A DNA stretch of 64,000 nucleotides from Sorangium cellulosum (GCF_002950945.1 NZ_CP012673.1:8322501-8386500); one strand, 5' to 3'; counted from the stretch's first letter, positions 16,957 to 26,472 are shown. Made by a program: numbers and translations. Notes: generated by a model not told the origin, from the sequence alone.

Positions 16957-18408
16957 ATGGGTACTCGTCTGGTTCGTGGTTCCCTCGGTTCGGGTGCGGC
17001 GCTTCTGTTCATCTTCGCGGCGAGCCCGGCGGCCTCCGCGGCGACGCTTCCGGTCGGGCCCGGCAAGACGTACACGACGCCCTGCCAGGCCGTGTCTGCG
17101 GCGGCGGACAACGACGCCATCGAGATCGACGCGGCCGGCAACTACGACGGCGACGTCTGCGCGATCCCGAGGAGCGGCCTCACCCTGCGCGGCGTGGGGG
17201 GGCGCGCGAAGATCGACGCGGCCGGGAAGAGCTCCGGCGGCAAGGCGATCTGGGTGATCCAGGGCAATGACACCGTGGTCGAGAACATCGAGCTCAGCGG
17301 CACCACGGTGCCCGATCAAAACGGCGCCGGGATCCGGCAGGAGGGCGTGAACCTCACGGTGCGCGGGTGCTACTTCCACGACAACGACAACGGCATCCTC
17401 GCGGGTGACAAGCAGGGGAGCACCATCCTCATCGAGTACACCGAGTTCGCGAGCAACGGCTTCGGGGACGGCCAGTCGCACAACCTGTACATCAACCACG
17501 TCGACAAGCTCGTCTTCCAGTACAACTACTCGCACCACGCGAAGGTCGGTCATCTGCTCAAGACGCGCGCGCTCGAGAACCACATCCTCTACAACCGGCT
17601 CACGGGCGAGGATGGAAACAACAGCTACGAGATCGACGTGCCGAACGGCGGCAAGACGCTCATCCTCGGCAACCTCATCCAGCAGAGCCCGACCACCGAC
17701 AACGGCGGGATCATCACCTACGCCGTCGAGGGCGCCTCCAACCCGAGCGATTCGCTCTTCGTCGTGAACAATACGATCGTGAACGATCGCCAGAACGGCG
17801 GCACGTTCATGAACATCGCGAGCGGTGTCGCGCCGGCGATCGTGCGCAACAACATCTTCGTCGGGCCCGGGACGATCGTCACGCAAGAGGACGCGGTGCA
17901 GGAGGGCAACGTCCAGGGGGATGTGATGTTCGTCGACCAGGCGAGCTTCGACTACCACCTGCAGGCGGGCTCGCCGGCGGTGGACGAAGGCGTTGCGCCG
18001 GGGCAGGCCGAGGGGTTGGATCTGACCCCCAGATATCACTACGTGCACCCGGCGGGCGCCATCGGCCGCATGACGATGGGCACCATCGACGTCGGCGCTT
18101 ACGAGCTCAATGGCGATGTCGAGGCCGGCGGCGCGAGCGGCGGTGGTCCGGGCGGGGGAACGCCGGGCGGCGGTGACGTGGGCGGCGGTGGTCCGGGCGG
18201 GAGCACACCGGGCAGCGCTGGCGCAGGGGGCGACACCTCGAGCGGCGGCACCAGCGCCAATGCGGGCGAGCACGGTGGCTGCGGCTGTCGCGTGGCCGGT
18301 TCTAGTCTCGGTGCGGGTGCAGGCTGGCTCGCGTCGGCTGCGCTCGCGTCGATCGCTGGCCTCCGGCGGCGCATCCGGACGAATCGCGACCACGGATTAT
18401 ATCACTAA
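16957..18408 (+). CDS. secreted right-handed beta-helix protein with MYXO-CTERM-like tail
   Basis: A 483-residue exported protein. A Sec signal ends around ASA-ATLPVG (residue 29). Residues about 50-370 are parallel beta-helix repeats of pectate-lyase-like type, with rungs such as DTVVENIELSGT, VNLTVRGCYFHDND and DKLVFQYNYSHHA, plus asparagine ladders (FVVNNTIVND, AIVRNNIFVG). A Gly/Pro/Ser linker and the C-terminal tail follow: Cys-Gly-Cys, a hydrophobic helix, then RRRIR, the layout of the MYXO-CTERM sorting signal. The linker and tail suggest surface anchoring. It may bind or cleave acidic polysaccharide; catalytic residues cannot be fixed. AGGAG precedes ATG 16957. Confidence 0.85.
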   Translation: MGTRLVRGSLGSGAALLFIFAASPAASAATLPVGPGKTYTTPCQAVSAAADNDAIEIDAAGNYDGDVCAIPRSGLTLRGVGGRAKIDAAGKSSGGKAIWVIQGNDTVVENIELSGTTVPDQNGAGIRQEGVNLTVRGCYFHDNDNGILAGDKQGSTILIEYTEFASNGFGDGQSHNLYINHVDKLVFQYNYSHHAKVGHLLKTRALENHILYNRLTGEDGNNSYEIDVPNGGKTLILGNLIQQSPTTDNGGIITYAVEGASNPSDSLFVVNNTIVNDRQNGGTFMNIASGVAPAIVRNNIFVGPGTIVTQEDAVQEGNVQGDVMFVDQASFDYHLQAGSPAVDEGVAPGQAEGLDLTPRYHYVHPAGAIGRMTMGTIDVGAYELNGDVEAGGASGGGPGGGTPGGGDVGGGGPGGSTPGSAGAGGDTSSGGTSANAGEHGGCGCRVAGSSLGAGAGWLASAALASIAGLRRRIRTNRDHGLYH

Positions 18409-18420
18409 AGATGTAACCAT

Positions 18421-18426
18421 TTGACA
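18421..18426 (+). promoter_or_regulatory. possible -35 element before the DUF1592 gene
   Basis: A perfect TTGACA lies in an unusually AT-rich 60-base stretch, 86 bases before ATG 18513. No good -10 is present at 16-19 bases (TCTATT occurs at 21), so this is weak evidence for a promoter of the DUF1592/DUF1552 pair. Confidence 0.3.
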
Positions 18427-18512
18427 AACACAGAGACTTTGCTTTGCTCTATTGATCTGCTGGCGGGGAGCGGCCTCCTTGCTCTTCCTTTGATCGCGCG
18501 AGGACTGAAGCC

Positions 18513-20258
18513 ATGAAGCGGACGAAGAAGGGCGTGAAATCCCTCGAAGATCTCGATCTCTTCGCCGCGTCAAAGCGACGAGGGACGGCGCTCATCGGCG
18601 CGGTCGCCCTCGCGGCGTCCGGCCTGACCCAGGGCTGCGTCGGCCACCTCGGCAGCGACCGCGACGGCTCGTCGAGCGACAGCGGGCTGGTCGATGTCGC
18701 TCCAGCGGGGATGCGCCGGGTGACGCCGGAGCAGTTCACGAGCTCGATGCGCGACCTGTTCGGCGATCCGGCGCTCGAGCTCGACCTCGACCCGGACGCG
18801 GGAGAGGTCGCCTCGCTCCTCGCCGTGGACAAGCTCAACGCCGCCGCGGAGGCGATCGTCGCTCGGCGCTCGTCGTGGGGAGAGCCCGTGTTCCCGTGCG
18901 ACACGAGCGGCGCGGAGGACGAGGCGTGCGTGGACAGCTTCGTGCGGACGTTCGGGCGTCGCGCCTTCCGGCACACGCTCGACGAGGCCGAGGTCAAGAT
19001 GCTCAAGGACCAGTACGCCGAGGCGCGGAAGGAGCAGTCGTTCGAGGACGCCCTCCTCGTCGTGCTCAAGACCATGATCCAGTCGCCCAGCGTTTACTAC
19101 CTCGTCGAGCTCGGCCGCGAAGGGGACGCGGGCGAGGGGCTCGCCTCCGGCGTCCGTCCGCTGACGGGCTGGGAGCGGGCGGCGCGCCTTTCGTATTTCC
19201 TCTGGAACACGACGCCGGACGACGCGCTGCTCGACGCCGCGGAGTCCGGCGCGCTCGATACGGTGGAGGGCGTGCGCGGACAAGCGGAGCGGCTGCTCTC
19301 GGACGACCGCGCCCGAGCGACGGCGAAGCGCTTCTTCACCGGCTGGCTCGAGCTCGACGGCACGAACAAGCACGCCTCGCTCGAGAATGCGCCCAAGAGC
19401 CCTGAGATCTATCCCGAGGATTCACCCGCGCTGCGCGCCGCCATGCGCACCGAGATCGAGGCCCTCGCGGAGCGCGTGTTCTTCGAGGGGGACGGCCGCT
19501 TCGAGACGTTGCTCACGACGACGGAAGCGTACGTGAACGGGCCTCTCGCCGCGCTCTATGGGGTGGAGGGCCCCGCCGATGACAGCACGTTCTCCTGGGT
19601 GTCGCTCCCCGGCGAGCAGCGCGCGGGGATCTTCACGCGGGCGGCCTTCCTGAGCGTGTTCGGCAGCATCGAGGTCAAATCGCCGATCCGCCGCGGCGCC
19701 TACCTCCTGGAGCAGGTGCTCTGCCGTCCGGTCGGCCCTCCGCCTCCCAACGCGAGCGACGTGCCGGTCAAGGGCGGAGCGGTCGAGGAGGACGGCCAGC
19801 TCGTGCACAGGACGATCCGCCAGGATGTCGAGGCCAAGACGTCGAGCGGCGTCTGCGCGGGCTGCCACGCGATGATCAACCCCATCGGCTTCGCGTTCGA
19901 GCACTACGACGCGCTCGGGCGCTGGCAGCCGCAGGAGGAGGGCGAGGACGCAGCCCTCCCGTACACGCTCGATATCGACGCGCGCGGCAGCCTGCCTGCG
20001 GCCGGCCCCGACGGCGCGGGCGTGCAGGTCGACGGCGGCGTCGAGATGTCGGCGGCCCTCGCGGCGAGCGCTGCGGCGCGCGCTTGCCTCACGAGGCACT
20101 TCTTCCATGCGGCGCTCCGGCGCGTCCCCATCGATCAGGATCTCGCGTCGATCGAGGCGGCCGCGCCGGTGCTCGAGAGCGGCGGCAGCATGCGTGACCT
20201 CCTCATCGCCCTCACGACGAGCAACGCCTTCTTGCACCTGCGCCGAGCCGAGGAGTGA
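18513..20258 (+). CDS. DUF1592-family protein with planctomycete-type cytochrome c domains
   Basis: A 581-residue protein with the complete run of DUF1587 (MRRVTPEQFTSSMRDLFG), DUF1595 (FVRTFGRRAFRHTLDEAEV), DUF1592 (LTGWERAARLSYFLWNTTPDDALL), DUF1588 (SPIRRGAYLLEQVLCRPVGPPPPN, ending in CAGCHAMINPIGFAFEHYD) and DUF1585 (LTRHFFHAALRR to SNAFLHL). CxxCH is a covalent haem c attachment motif, so it is probably an exported haem protein. The N-terminus has a long leader with a hydrophobic stretch and Cys (SGLTQGC), possibly a lipobox. The DUF1552 gene follows 4 bases later, the usual partner in Planctomycetes and myxobacteria. The role of the pair is unknown. Confidence 0.88.
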   Translation: MKRTKKGVKSLEDLDLFAASKRRGTALIGAVALAASGLTQGCVGHLGSDRDGSSSDSGLVDVAPAGMRRVTPEQFTSSMRDLFGDPALELDLDPDAGEVASLLAVDKLNAAAEAIVARRSSWGEPVFPCDTSGAEDEACVDSFVRTFGRRAFRHTLDEAEVKMLKDQYAEARKEQSFEDALLVVLKTMIQSPSVYYLVELGREGDAGEGLASGVRPLTGWERAARLSYFLWNTTPDDALLDAAESGALDTVEGVRGQAERLLSDDRARATAKRFFTGWLELDGTNKHASLENAPKSPEIYPEDSPALRAAMRTEIEALAERVFFEGDGRFETLLTTTEAYVNGPLAALYGVEGPADDSTFSWVSLPGEQRAGIFTRAAFLSVFGSIEVKSPIRRGAYLLEQVLCRPVGPPPPNASDVPVKGGAVEEDGQLVHRTIRQDVEAKTSSGVCAGCHAMINPIGFAFEHYDALGRWQPQEEGEDAALPYTLDIDARGSLPAAGPDGAGVQVDGGVEMSAALAASAAARACLTRHFFHAALRRVPIDQDLASIEAAAPVLESGGSMRDLLIALTTSNAFLHLRRAEE

Positions 20259-20262
20259 ACCC

Positions 20263-21735
20263 ATGAACCGCGCCGCTCTCAACCGCAGGAATTTCCTCCG
20301 AACCGCTACCGGCCTGTGCATCGCGCTCCCGCTCCTCGAGGCGACCCACGGGGACGTCTGGGCCGCGGACGGCAGGGCCAGGCGGCTCATCGTGTTCTTC
20401 AGCCACGGCGGCACGATCACGTCTCGCCACACGTCGGGGTCGAAGGGGGATCCCTGGAAGGCGGGCGCCTGGAGCATGCTCGACCTCTGGGCTCCCGGCG
20501 ACGAGGGCCCGGCGCTCGAGGTCCTCGGCGAAGAGATGGCGCCGCTCGAAGCCCACAAGGGTGATCTCACCCTGCTCCGCGGCGTCGACGACGCGGCCGC
20601 GGTGGCCCAGGCAGACTACGGCGGGCACCACGGCTGCTCGAATGCGACGGTGCTCACCTGCGCCGACACGACCTCAGGAGGCGACGACGCCAGGGCGCTC
20701 GGCCCATCGATCGATCAGGTGATCGCCCAGAGGCTCGCCGGCGAGCGCCCGACGCCGTTCCCGTCCATCGATCTCATGGTCGACGGACACAACTACGGAG
20801 AGCCGCTGTACAACGCGGCGGGGGAGCAGGTGTCTACCGAGAAGGACCCGACGAGCGCCTTCGACCGGCTCTTCAAGGATGTCACGGAGTCCACTTCGGG
20901 TCCGACCCCCGAACAGATCCGGATCCGCGCCCAGCGGAAGAGCGTGCTCGACGGCGTGAGCGAGCACCTCGCGGCCTTGAAGACGCGCGTGAGCGCGGCC
21001 GACAGGCACCTGCTCGACGCGCACGCCGAGCACATCCGGAGCCTGGAGAAGAAGCTCGAAGGCGTCGCCAACCTGGCGGCGTGCACCAAGCCGGACGTCA
21101 GCGGCGCGCCCGTGTACCAGGGATACGGCTCCTACACGGGGGGAGGCATCAAGGAGGCCGCTCCCCTCCTGGTCGACATCCTCCTGCACGCTTTCCGCTG
21201 CGGCCTCACACACGTCGCCACCTTCCAGATCGCCGACGTCCTGACGAGCTGGTTGCCTCAGCCCTACAGCACCGACCTCGGCCACAGCCTCGGCCACGCT
21301 GGCCTCGATGTCGGCCCGAGCGGCGCGGAGCCCGACAGGCTCGAGGATTGGCGCGCGACGATCCTCGCGAACCGCAGCTGGCGCATGGAGATCCTCGCGC
21401 GCCTGCTCGACGGGCTGAAGAGCACCCCCGAGGGCGACGGCACGATGCTCGACAACAGCGTCGTGCTCTTCACGAGCGAGTTCGGCTGCGGGGGAGGGCA
21501 CTCGCCCCGCGACATACCGGTCCTGCTCGCTGGCAAGGCAGGCGGCAGGTGGCCGGGCGGCCGGCACGTCAACTACAACAAGCGCGCGGACGTGGACCCC
21601 ACCCAGTCCGATTACGAGACCGACGTCTCGTTGCACAACGTCTACACATCGATCCTGCGCGCCTTCGGCCACGAAGACGCGCACTTCGGGAACGACACCG
21701 CATACAAGAGGGGCCCCCTCGCGGAGCTACCGTAG
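20263..21735 (+). CDS. DUF1552 protein with Tat signal
   Basis: A 490-residue protein. The N-terminus has a twin-arginine motif (LNRRNFLRTA) and a hydrophobic segment ending near DVWAADG, so it is probably exported folded by the Tat system. The body fits DUF1552, distantly related to the sulfatase/DUF1501 fold: IVFFSHGG near the start, GCSNATVLTC, a central helical segment, and NSVVLFTSEFGCGGGHSPRDIPVLLAGKAGG towards the end. The start at ATG 20263 is fixed by the Tat motif and by the 4-base distance to the preceding gene. It forms an operon with the DUF1592 gene. Function unknown. Confidence 0.88.
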   Translation: MNRAALNRRNFLRTATGLCIALPLLEATHGDVWAADGRARRLIVFFSHGGTITSRHTSGSKGDPWKAGAWSMLDLWAPGDEGPALEVLGEEMAPLEAHKGDLTLLRGVDDAAAVAQADYGGHHGCSNATVLTCADTTSGGDDARALGPSIDQVIAQRLAGERPTPFPSIDLMVDGHNYGEPLYNAAGEQVSTEKDPTSAFDRLFKDVTESTSGPTPEQIRIRAQRKSVLDGVSEHLAALKTRVSAADRHLLDAHAEHIRSLEKKLEGVANLAACTKPDVSGAPVYQGYGSYTGGGIKEAAPLLVDILLHAFRCGLTHVATFQIADVLTSWLPQPYSTDLGHSLGHAGLDVGPSGAEPDRLEDWRATILANRSWRMEILARLLDGLKSTPEGDGTMLDNSVVLFTSEFGCGGGHSPRDIPVLLAGKAGGRWPGGRHVNYNKRADVDPTQSDYETDVSLHNVYTSILRAFGHEDAHFGNDTAYKRGPLAELP

Positions 21736-21742
21736 AGCGGGC

Positions 21743-22945
21743 TCACTCGAACCGCAGCGCCTCCACCGGATCCAGCCTCGCCGCCCGCCGCGCCGGCCCC
21801 ACGCCGAACGTGACGCCGATGAGCACCGAGACCCCGAGCGCCAGCCCGATGGCGTACGGCGGAACGATGGTGGCCCACTGCCCGAACTGCGACAGCAGCA
21901 CCGCGGCCCCGTAGCCCAGCCCCACCCCGGCCACCCCGCCCGCGAGCGACACGACCACCGCCTCCACCAGGAACTGCCGCAGGATGTCGCGGCGACGCGC
22001 CCCCACCGCCATCCGCACGCCGATCTCGCGGGTGCGCTCCCGGACCGAGACGAGCATGATGTTCATGATGCCGATGCCGCCCACGATCAGCGACACCGCC
22101 GCCACGCTGCCGAGCAACGTGGTGAACGTGCCCGTGATCTGCCCCATCGTCTCGAGCATCTCGGCCTGCGAGCGCACCTCGAAATCGCTGGGCTGATCCG
22201 CGCCCAGCCGGTGGCGCAGCCGGAGCAGCTGCTCCAGCTGCGCGATCACCTGGGCCGAGCGATCCTCGCTCGCGAGCTGCAGCGAGATCGTCGAGAGGTG
22301 ATCCTGCCCGAACAGGACGGACTCGTGCGTCGACATGGGCACGAACACCCCGTCGTCCGGCGAGCCCATGCCCGAGCCCTTCTCCGCGAGCACCCCGACC
22401 ACGCGGAACGCGTTCCCGTTGATCTGGAGCCGCGTGCCGAGCGGCGAGACGCCCGGGTAAAGCTGCCGCGCGACGTTCGCGCCGATCAGCGCCACCCGCG
22501 CCCGCTGCTGCACGTCGAGATCCGAGAACGGGACGCCGCTCCCCGTCGCAATCGAGCGCACCTCCAGGTACGCCGGCGTGATCCCGGTGACCGACGCGTT
22601 CAGGTTGCTCGCCATGTACCGGAGCTGCGCGCTCCCGCTCCGCTCGGGCGCGACCGCCGCCACGCCGTCGAGCCCGCGCAGCGCCTCGGCGTCGCCCTCG
22701 GTCAACGTCCGCACCGTGCCGGACCGCACGCCGCCCGCGGACGCCGACCCCGGCCGGACCATGAGCAGGTTCGCGCCGAGCGACCGGATCCGACCCTCGA
22801 CGCTGCTGCGCGCGCCCTCCCCGATCCCGAGCACGGCGACCACCGCGGCCGTCCCGATGATCATGCCGAGCATCGTCAGCAGCGTGCGCAGGCGGTTGCT
22901 CGCGAGCGAACGCCACGCGCTCTTCGCGGTCTCCTTGATCAACAT
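21743..22945 (-). CDS. MacB-type ABC transporter permease (FtsX/MacB_PCD)
   Basis: A 400-residue inner-membrane protein with four membrane segments in the MacB/FtsX pattern. The first lies near 20-42 (LRTLLTMLGMIIGTAAVVAVLGIGEGAR, the family signature). A large periplasmic domain (about 45-275) follows, then three segments at about 280-395 with GGIGIMNIMLVSVRERTREIGVRMAVGAR in the coupling loop. It ends ARLDPVEALRFE, the classic C-terminus. It works with the ATPase encoded just upstream, as a mechanotransmission pump drawing substrate from the periplasm to TolC. GGAGG precedes ATG 22945, which overlaps the ATPase gene by 7 bases. It is the last gene of the export operon. Confidence 0.95.
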   Translation of the reverse strand: MLIKETAKSAWRSLASNRLRTLLTMLGMIIGTAAVVAVLGIGEGARSSVEGRIRSLGANLLMVRPGSASAGGVRSGTVRTLTEGDAEALRGLDGVAAVAPERSGSAQLRYMASNLNASVTGITPAYLEVRSIATGSGVPFSDLDVQQRARVALIGANVARQLYPGVSPLGTRLQINGNAFRVVGVLAEKGSGMGSPDDGVFVPMSTHESVLFGQDHLSTISLQLASEDRSAQVIAQLEQLLRLRHRLGADQPSDFEVRSQAEMLETMGQITGTFTTLLGSVAAVSLIVGGIGIMNIMLVSVRERTREIGVRMAVGARRRDILRQFLVEAVVVSLAGGVAGVGLGYGAAVLLSQFGQWATIVPPYAIGLALGVSVLIGVTFGVGPARRAARLDPVEALRFE

Positions 22946-23670
22946 GTTGCCTCCATCTCGCTCGCGTGGAACGCCGCCACGACCGCGCTGGCCGGGCCGT
23001 CGGCCACGATGCGGCCGTCCTTCATGTGGATCGCGCGCGCGAGCGACCGCGCCACGCCGAGGTCGTGCGTCACCATCACGAGCGTCGTCCCGTCCGCGTT
23101 CAGCGAGAGCAGGAGCTCCAGCACGTCGCGCCCCGTGCGGCTGTCGAGCGCGCCGGTCGGCTCGTCGCACAGCAGCATCGACGGCCGCGTCACGATCGCC
23201 CGCGCGATCGCCACACGCTGCCGCTGGCCGCCCGAGAGCTCCGACGGCAGGTGCCGCGCGCGCGCGGTGAGCCCGACCCGCTCGAGCGCGTGCTCCGCCA
23301 GCCCCCGGCTGTCCTTCACCGCCCCGTAGAGCAGCGGCAGCTCGACGTTCTCCACCGCCGTCATCCGCGGCAGCAGGTTGAAGCTCTGGAACACGAACCC
23401 GATGTGCCGGTTCCGGAGCGAAGCGAGCTCGTCGTCGTCGAGCTCCGCCACGTCGCGCCCCCCGAGCCGGTACGTGCCCTCCGTGGGCCGGTCGAGGCAC
23501 CCGAGGATGTTCAGCAGGCTCGACTTTCCGCACCCGGACGGCCCGATGATCGCCACCGACTCGCCCCGGCGCACCTCGAAACCGATACGGTCGACCGCCC
23601 GCACCGCGAGGTCCGCGCGATCGGCGTGGTAGACTTTGGAAAGACCGCTGACGAAGACCGGGACGTCCAT
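22939..23670 (-). CDS. MacB-type ABC transporter ATPase
   Basis: A 243-residue ATPase of the MacB/LolD group. Walker A GPSGCGKSS, Q-loop FQSFNLLPRMTAVENV, signature LSGGQRQR, Walker B MLLCDEPTGALDS and H-loop VTHD are intact; the FQSFNLLPR and DEPTGALDS wording is typical of MacB/LolD. In E. coli MacB the ATPase and permease are one chain; here they are separate genes that overlap by 7 bases. GGAGGG about 8 bases upstream of ATG 23670 supports the start. It begins 1 base after the adaptor gene stop. Confidence 0.95.
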   Translation of the reverse strand: MDVPVFVSGLSKVYHADRADLAVRAVDRIGFEVRRGESVAIIGPSGCGKSSLLNILGCLDRPTEGTYRLGGRDVAELDDDELASLRNRHIGFVFQSFNLLPRMTAVENVELPLLYGAVKDSRGLAEHALERVGLTARARHLPSELSGGQRQRVAIARAIVTRPSMLLCDEPTGALDSRTGRDVLELLLSLNADGTTLVMVTHDLGVARSLARAIHMKDGRIVADGPASAVVAAFHASEMEATC

Positions 23671-23671
23671 C

Positions 23672-24922
23672 TCAGCGCCCTCCCCCCGAGCGCCCCATGC
23701 CCATGCCCATGCCGCGCATGGGGTTCTGCCCGCCGCCCGGCCGCTGGCCCTGGCCCTGCCCCGCGGGGGCGGCCGGGGCGGGCGCGCTCGCGAGCACGTC
23801 GTCGCCCTCGCTCAGCCCGTCGAGCACGACCATCTGCGCGCCGTCCGTGGCCCCGGTCTGGATCGGCCGCTCCTCGCCGCTCGCGAGCCGCACGAACCGC
23901 CGCTTGCCCGCGGACTGCACCGCGAGCAGCGGCACGAGGAGCACGTCCTTCTGCTCCGCGGTCACGATCTCGACGTCCGCGCTCATCCCCGAGCGGAGCA
24001 GCGAGGCGTCCTTGTCCTTGATCACGATCTCGACGTCGAACGTGACCACGCTGGACACCTCCTTGCCGAGCGGGCTCACCCGGTCGACCACGCCCTGGAA
24101 CACCCGGTCCCCGTAGGCGTCGACGCGGATGTCGACCCGCTGGCCCACGGCGACGCGGCCGATCTGCGCCTCGTCGATCGCGCCGACGATGCGCAGGTTC
24201 GACAGGTCGGCGAGCGTCATCACCGCGCTGCCGCCGCTCACGTTGGTGAGCGCCGACGAGACGAGCGTCCCCTTCTCCACCGCCACGTCGAGCACCGTCC
24301 CCGCGATCGGCGCGTAGATCTGCGTCTCCTTGAGGCGCGTCTCCGCGTCCTGCACCGCGAGCTCGGCCGCCTTCAGCTGCGCCTCGGCGGAGCTCAGCTG
24401 CGCCCGCCGCAGCGTCGTGTTGGCGCCCGCGATCTTCGTCGCGTGCGCCGCGGTGCGCGCGGCGTCGGTCGAGCCCAGGCCGAGCTCGGCGCTCTTCTCG
24501 GCGACCCCCTGGCTCACCTCGACGTTCTTGCGGTCCAGCTCGGCGACCGAGAGCGACGCCCGCGCCGCCGTGAGATCGGCCTTCACGCGGTCGCGCGCCA
24601 CGCGCGCTTCGGCGAGATCGCGCTCGGCGTCCGTCGGATCCAGCCGGACCAGGAGCTGCCCGGCCTCGACCTTGTCGCCCTCGTCCACGAGCACCTCGAT
24701 CACCTGGCCCGAGGCGCGCGACTTCACCTCGACCTGGACGTCGGGCTCGATCTTCCCGGACGCGGCGGCGGTCTCGGTCAGGCTCCCGCGCCGGACCTCG
24801 ACGGTGGGGCCGGCGGGCGCCTTCGACGGCTCCTGGTACCAGGCGTACCCGCCGATGGCGAACGTCGCGATGGCCGCCGCGGCCACGCCGGACATCACGT
24901 AGCGTTTCCTGTTCCTGTTCAT
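23672..24922 (-). CDS. MacA/HlyD-type periplasmic adaptor with Gly/Met/Arg-rich tail
   Basis: A 416-residue membrane fusion protein. An N-terminal anchor (about 8-27) is followed by a first lipoyl half (EVKSRASGQVIEVLVDEGDKVEAGQLLVRLDP), a long coiled-coil hairpin (about 95-205), a second lipoyl half (IYAPIAGTVLDVAVEKGTLV) and beta-barrel and membrane-proximal domains (about 235-385). It bridges the MacB-like pump and the TolC-like channel. The last 28 residues are an unusual Gly/Gln/Arg stretch with the run MRGMGMGMG, absent from ordinary MacA. GGAGG precedes ATG 24922, which overlaps the tolC-like gene by 4 bases. Confidence 0.95.
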   Translation of the reverse strand: MNRNRKRYVMSGVAAAAIATFAIGGYAWYQEPSKAPAGPTVEVRRGSLTETAAASGKIEPDVQVEVKSRASGQVIEVLVDEGDKVEAGQLLVRLDPTDAERDLAEARVARDRVKADLTAARASLSVAELDRKNVEVSQGVAEKSAELGLGSTDAARTAAHATKIAGANTTLRRAQLSSAEAQLKAAELAVQDAETRLKETQIYAPIAGTVLDVAVEKGTLVSSALTNVSGGSAVMTLADLSNLRIVGAIDEAQIGRVAVGQRVDIRVDAYGDRVFQGVVDRVSPLGKEVSSVVTFDVEIVIKDKDASLLRSGMSADVEIVTAEQKDVLLVPLLAVQSAGKRRFVRLASGEERPIQTGATDGAQMVVLDGLSEGDDVLASAPAPAAPAGQGQGQRPGGGQNPMRGMGMGMGRSGGGR

Positions 24923-26430
24923 GACGACCTCCTGGAAAGCACCGAAGCGAAGCGCTCGAGCAGCGCGCCCGCGGCGTGATCGAGCTCGAAGCGCGACGTG
25001 AGCGCTGTCACCACGGCCCGCAGCCTCCGGAGCTCCGCCTCGCGCAGCGTCTGCTCGGCCTGCACCACGTCCGACGACGTCGCGATCCCGAGCTTGAGCC
25101 GCTGCCGCTCCGCCTCGGCGAGCTCGCCGGCCATACGCGCCGCCTCCACGGCGAGCGCGACCTGATCCGCGGCGGCCACGAGGCTCACCCGGAGCGAGCT
25201 CATCTGCGCCGCGATCGCGTCGGCGCGCGCCTGGTAGCGGGCCTCGGCGGCCGCGAGCTGCGTGCGCGCGCGGGCCGCCTCCGCGGACGCCCGGCCGCCG
25301 CCGAACGGCAGCTCGAGGTCGATCCCGCCGAGCACGCCGAACGCCGGCCGCCCGCCCTGGAGCGAGAGCCCCGTCGCGGGCTCGTTCACCCACAGGGTCC
25401 CGACGGACGCGGTCGCGAACAGGTCGAGGCGGACCTGGTCGGCGTCCTCCGCGGCGCGGAGCCGCGCGCGCTGCGCCTCGAGGTCGGCGCGCAGGGCGGC
25501 GAGCTCCTGGGAGCGCTCGCTCATCGCGCGCGTCAGCGCGGCGGCCGTGGGCACGGCCCCGAGGGAGGGCGGCTCGCCGGTCGGGGCGAGCGAGGCGGCC
25601 TGCTCGGGCGACATGCCGAGCGCGCGCCCGAGCTCGATGGCCTTCGCCGCGCGGCTCGCGCGCGCCTGCGAGAGCGCGTCGGCGATCGACGCCGCCGTGG
25701 TCGAGAACTGGAGGACGTCCACCCGCGTGCCGGTGCCGACGACCTCGGCGCGCGCCCTCGCGTCCGCGAGCTGCCGCTGGGCGGCCGCGAGCGCCTGCTC
25801 CTGCACCGCGATCGCCTGCTCCGCGTACCAGAGCTCCCAGTAGGCGCCGAGCACGTCCAGCGCGGTCTGGCTCGCCGCGAGGTCGCGGTCCCGCTCCGCG
25901 GCGACCGCCGACGCCTGCGCCGCCACGACGGGCGCGAGCTGGGCGTCGGTCCCGGCGCCGCGGAGGAGCGGCTGCCGCGCGGAGACGTGCGCCTCCGCGT
26001 CGTAGTTCGGACCGAAGGTGCCGCTCGCGATCGGGCCCCCCGCGATGGTGCGCCACGACGTGCCCGTCGACGCGCCCACCTCGAGGGCGGTCCCGACGTC
26101 GGTGGTGTACTGGAGGGCCACGCTGGACGCGACGGACTTGTCGACCGTGCGCGTGGCGTCGGCGTCCGTGCCGCCGAGCGTCTCGGCGTAGCGCCCGGTG
26201 ACCGAGGCCGACAGCACCGGCTTGCGCGCGCCTTGCTCGGCGGCGACGGCCTGCCGCGCGGCGGCGGCCTCGAGCAGGGCCGCGCGCAGGGTCGGGTTCT
26301 GGGAGGCCGCGCGGCCGACGGCCTGTTCCGCGGAGAGCGTCTCGGCGCGCGCCGCGCTGCTCAGCGAGCACGCGGCGGCCAGCGCGAGCGCTGCCAGCCA
26401 CGGCATGGGAACGGAGCGAGTGAGCGTCAT
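24919..26430 (-). CDS. TolC-like outer-membrane efflux protein
   Basis: About 503 residues. A Sec signal is cleaved near ARA-ETLSAEQA. Two outer-membrane-efflux (OEP) repeats follow, each with the TolC pattern of long helices and a short beta-hairpin: NPTLRAALLEAAAARQAVAAEQGARKP in the first and ERSQELAALRADLEAQRARLRAAEDADQVRLDLFATASVG in the second. It would form the outer-membrane and periplasmic duct for the export pump encoded downstream. ATG 26430 is preferred over a TTG three codons upstream. As first gene of the four-gene operon, it is divergent from the CpxR-like regulator and is probably controlled from 26431-26545. Confidence 0.93.
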   Translation of the reverse strand: MTLTRSVPMPWLAALALAAACSLSSAARAETLSAEQAVGRAASQNPTLRAALLEAAAARQAVAAEQGARKPVLSASVTGRYAETLGGTDADATRTVDKSVASSVALQYTTDVGTALEVGASTGTSWRTIAGGPIASGTFGPNYDAEAHVSARQPLLRGAGTDAQLAPVVAAQASAVAAERDRDLAASQTALDVLGAYWELWYAEQAIAVQEQALAAAQRQLADARARAEVVGTGTRVDVLQFSTTAASIADALSQARASRAAKAIELGRALGMSPEQAASLAPTGEPPSLGAVPTAAALTRAMSERSQELAALRADLEAQRARLRAAEDADQVRLDLFATASVGTLWVNEPATGLSLQGGRPAFGVLGGIDLELPFGGGRASAEAARARTQLAAAEARYQARADAIAAQMSSLRVSLVAAADQVALAVEAARMAGELAEAERQRLKLGIATSSDVVQAEQTLREAELRRLRAVVTALTSRFELDHAAGALLERFASVLSRRSS

Positions 26431-26472
26431 GGACCGCAAGCTAGAGGGCGTCGTCTCAAGAGGTGTCCGGTT

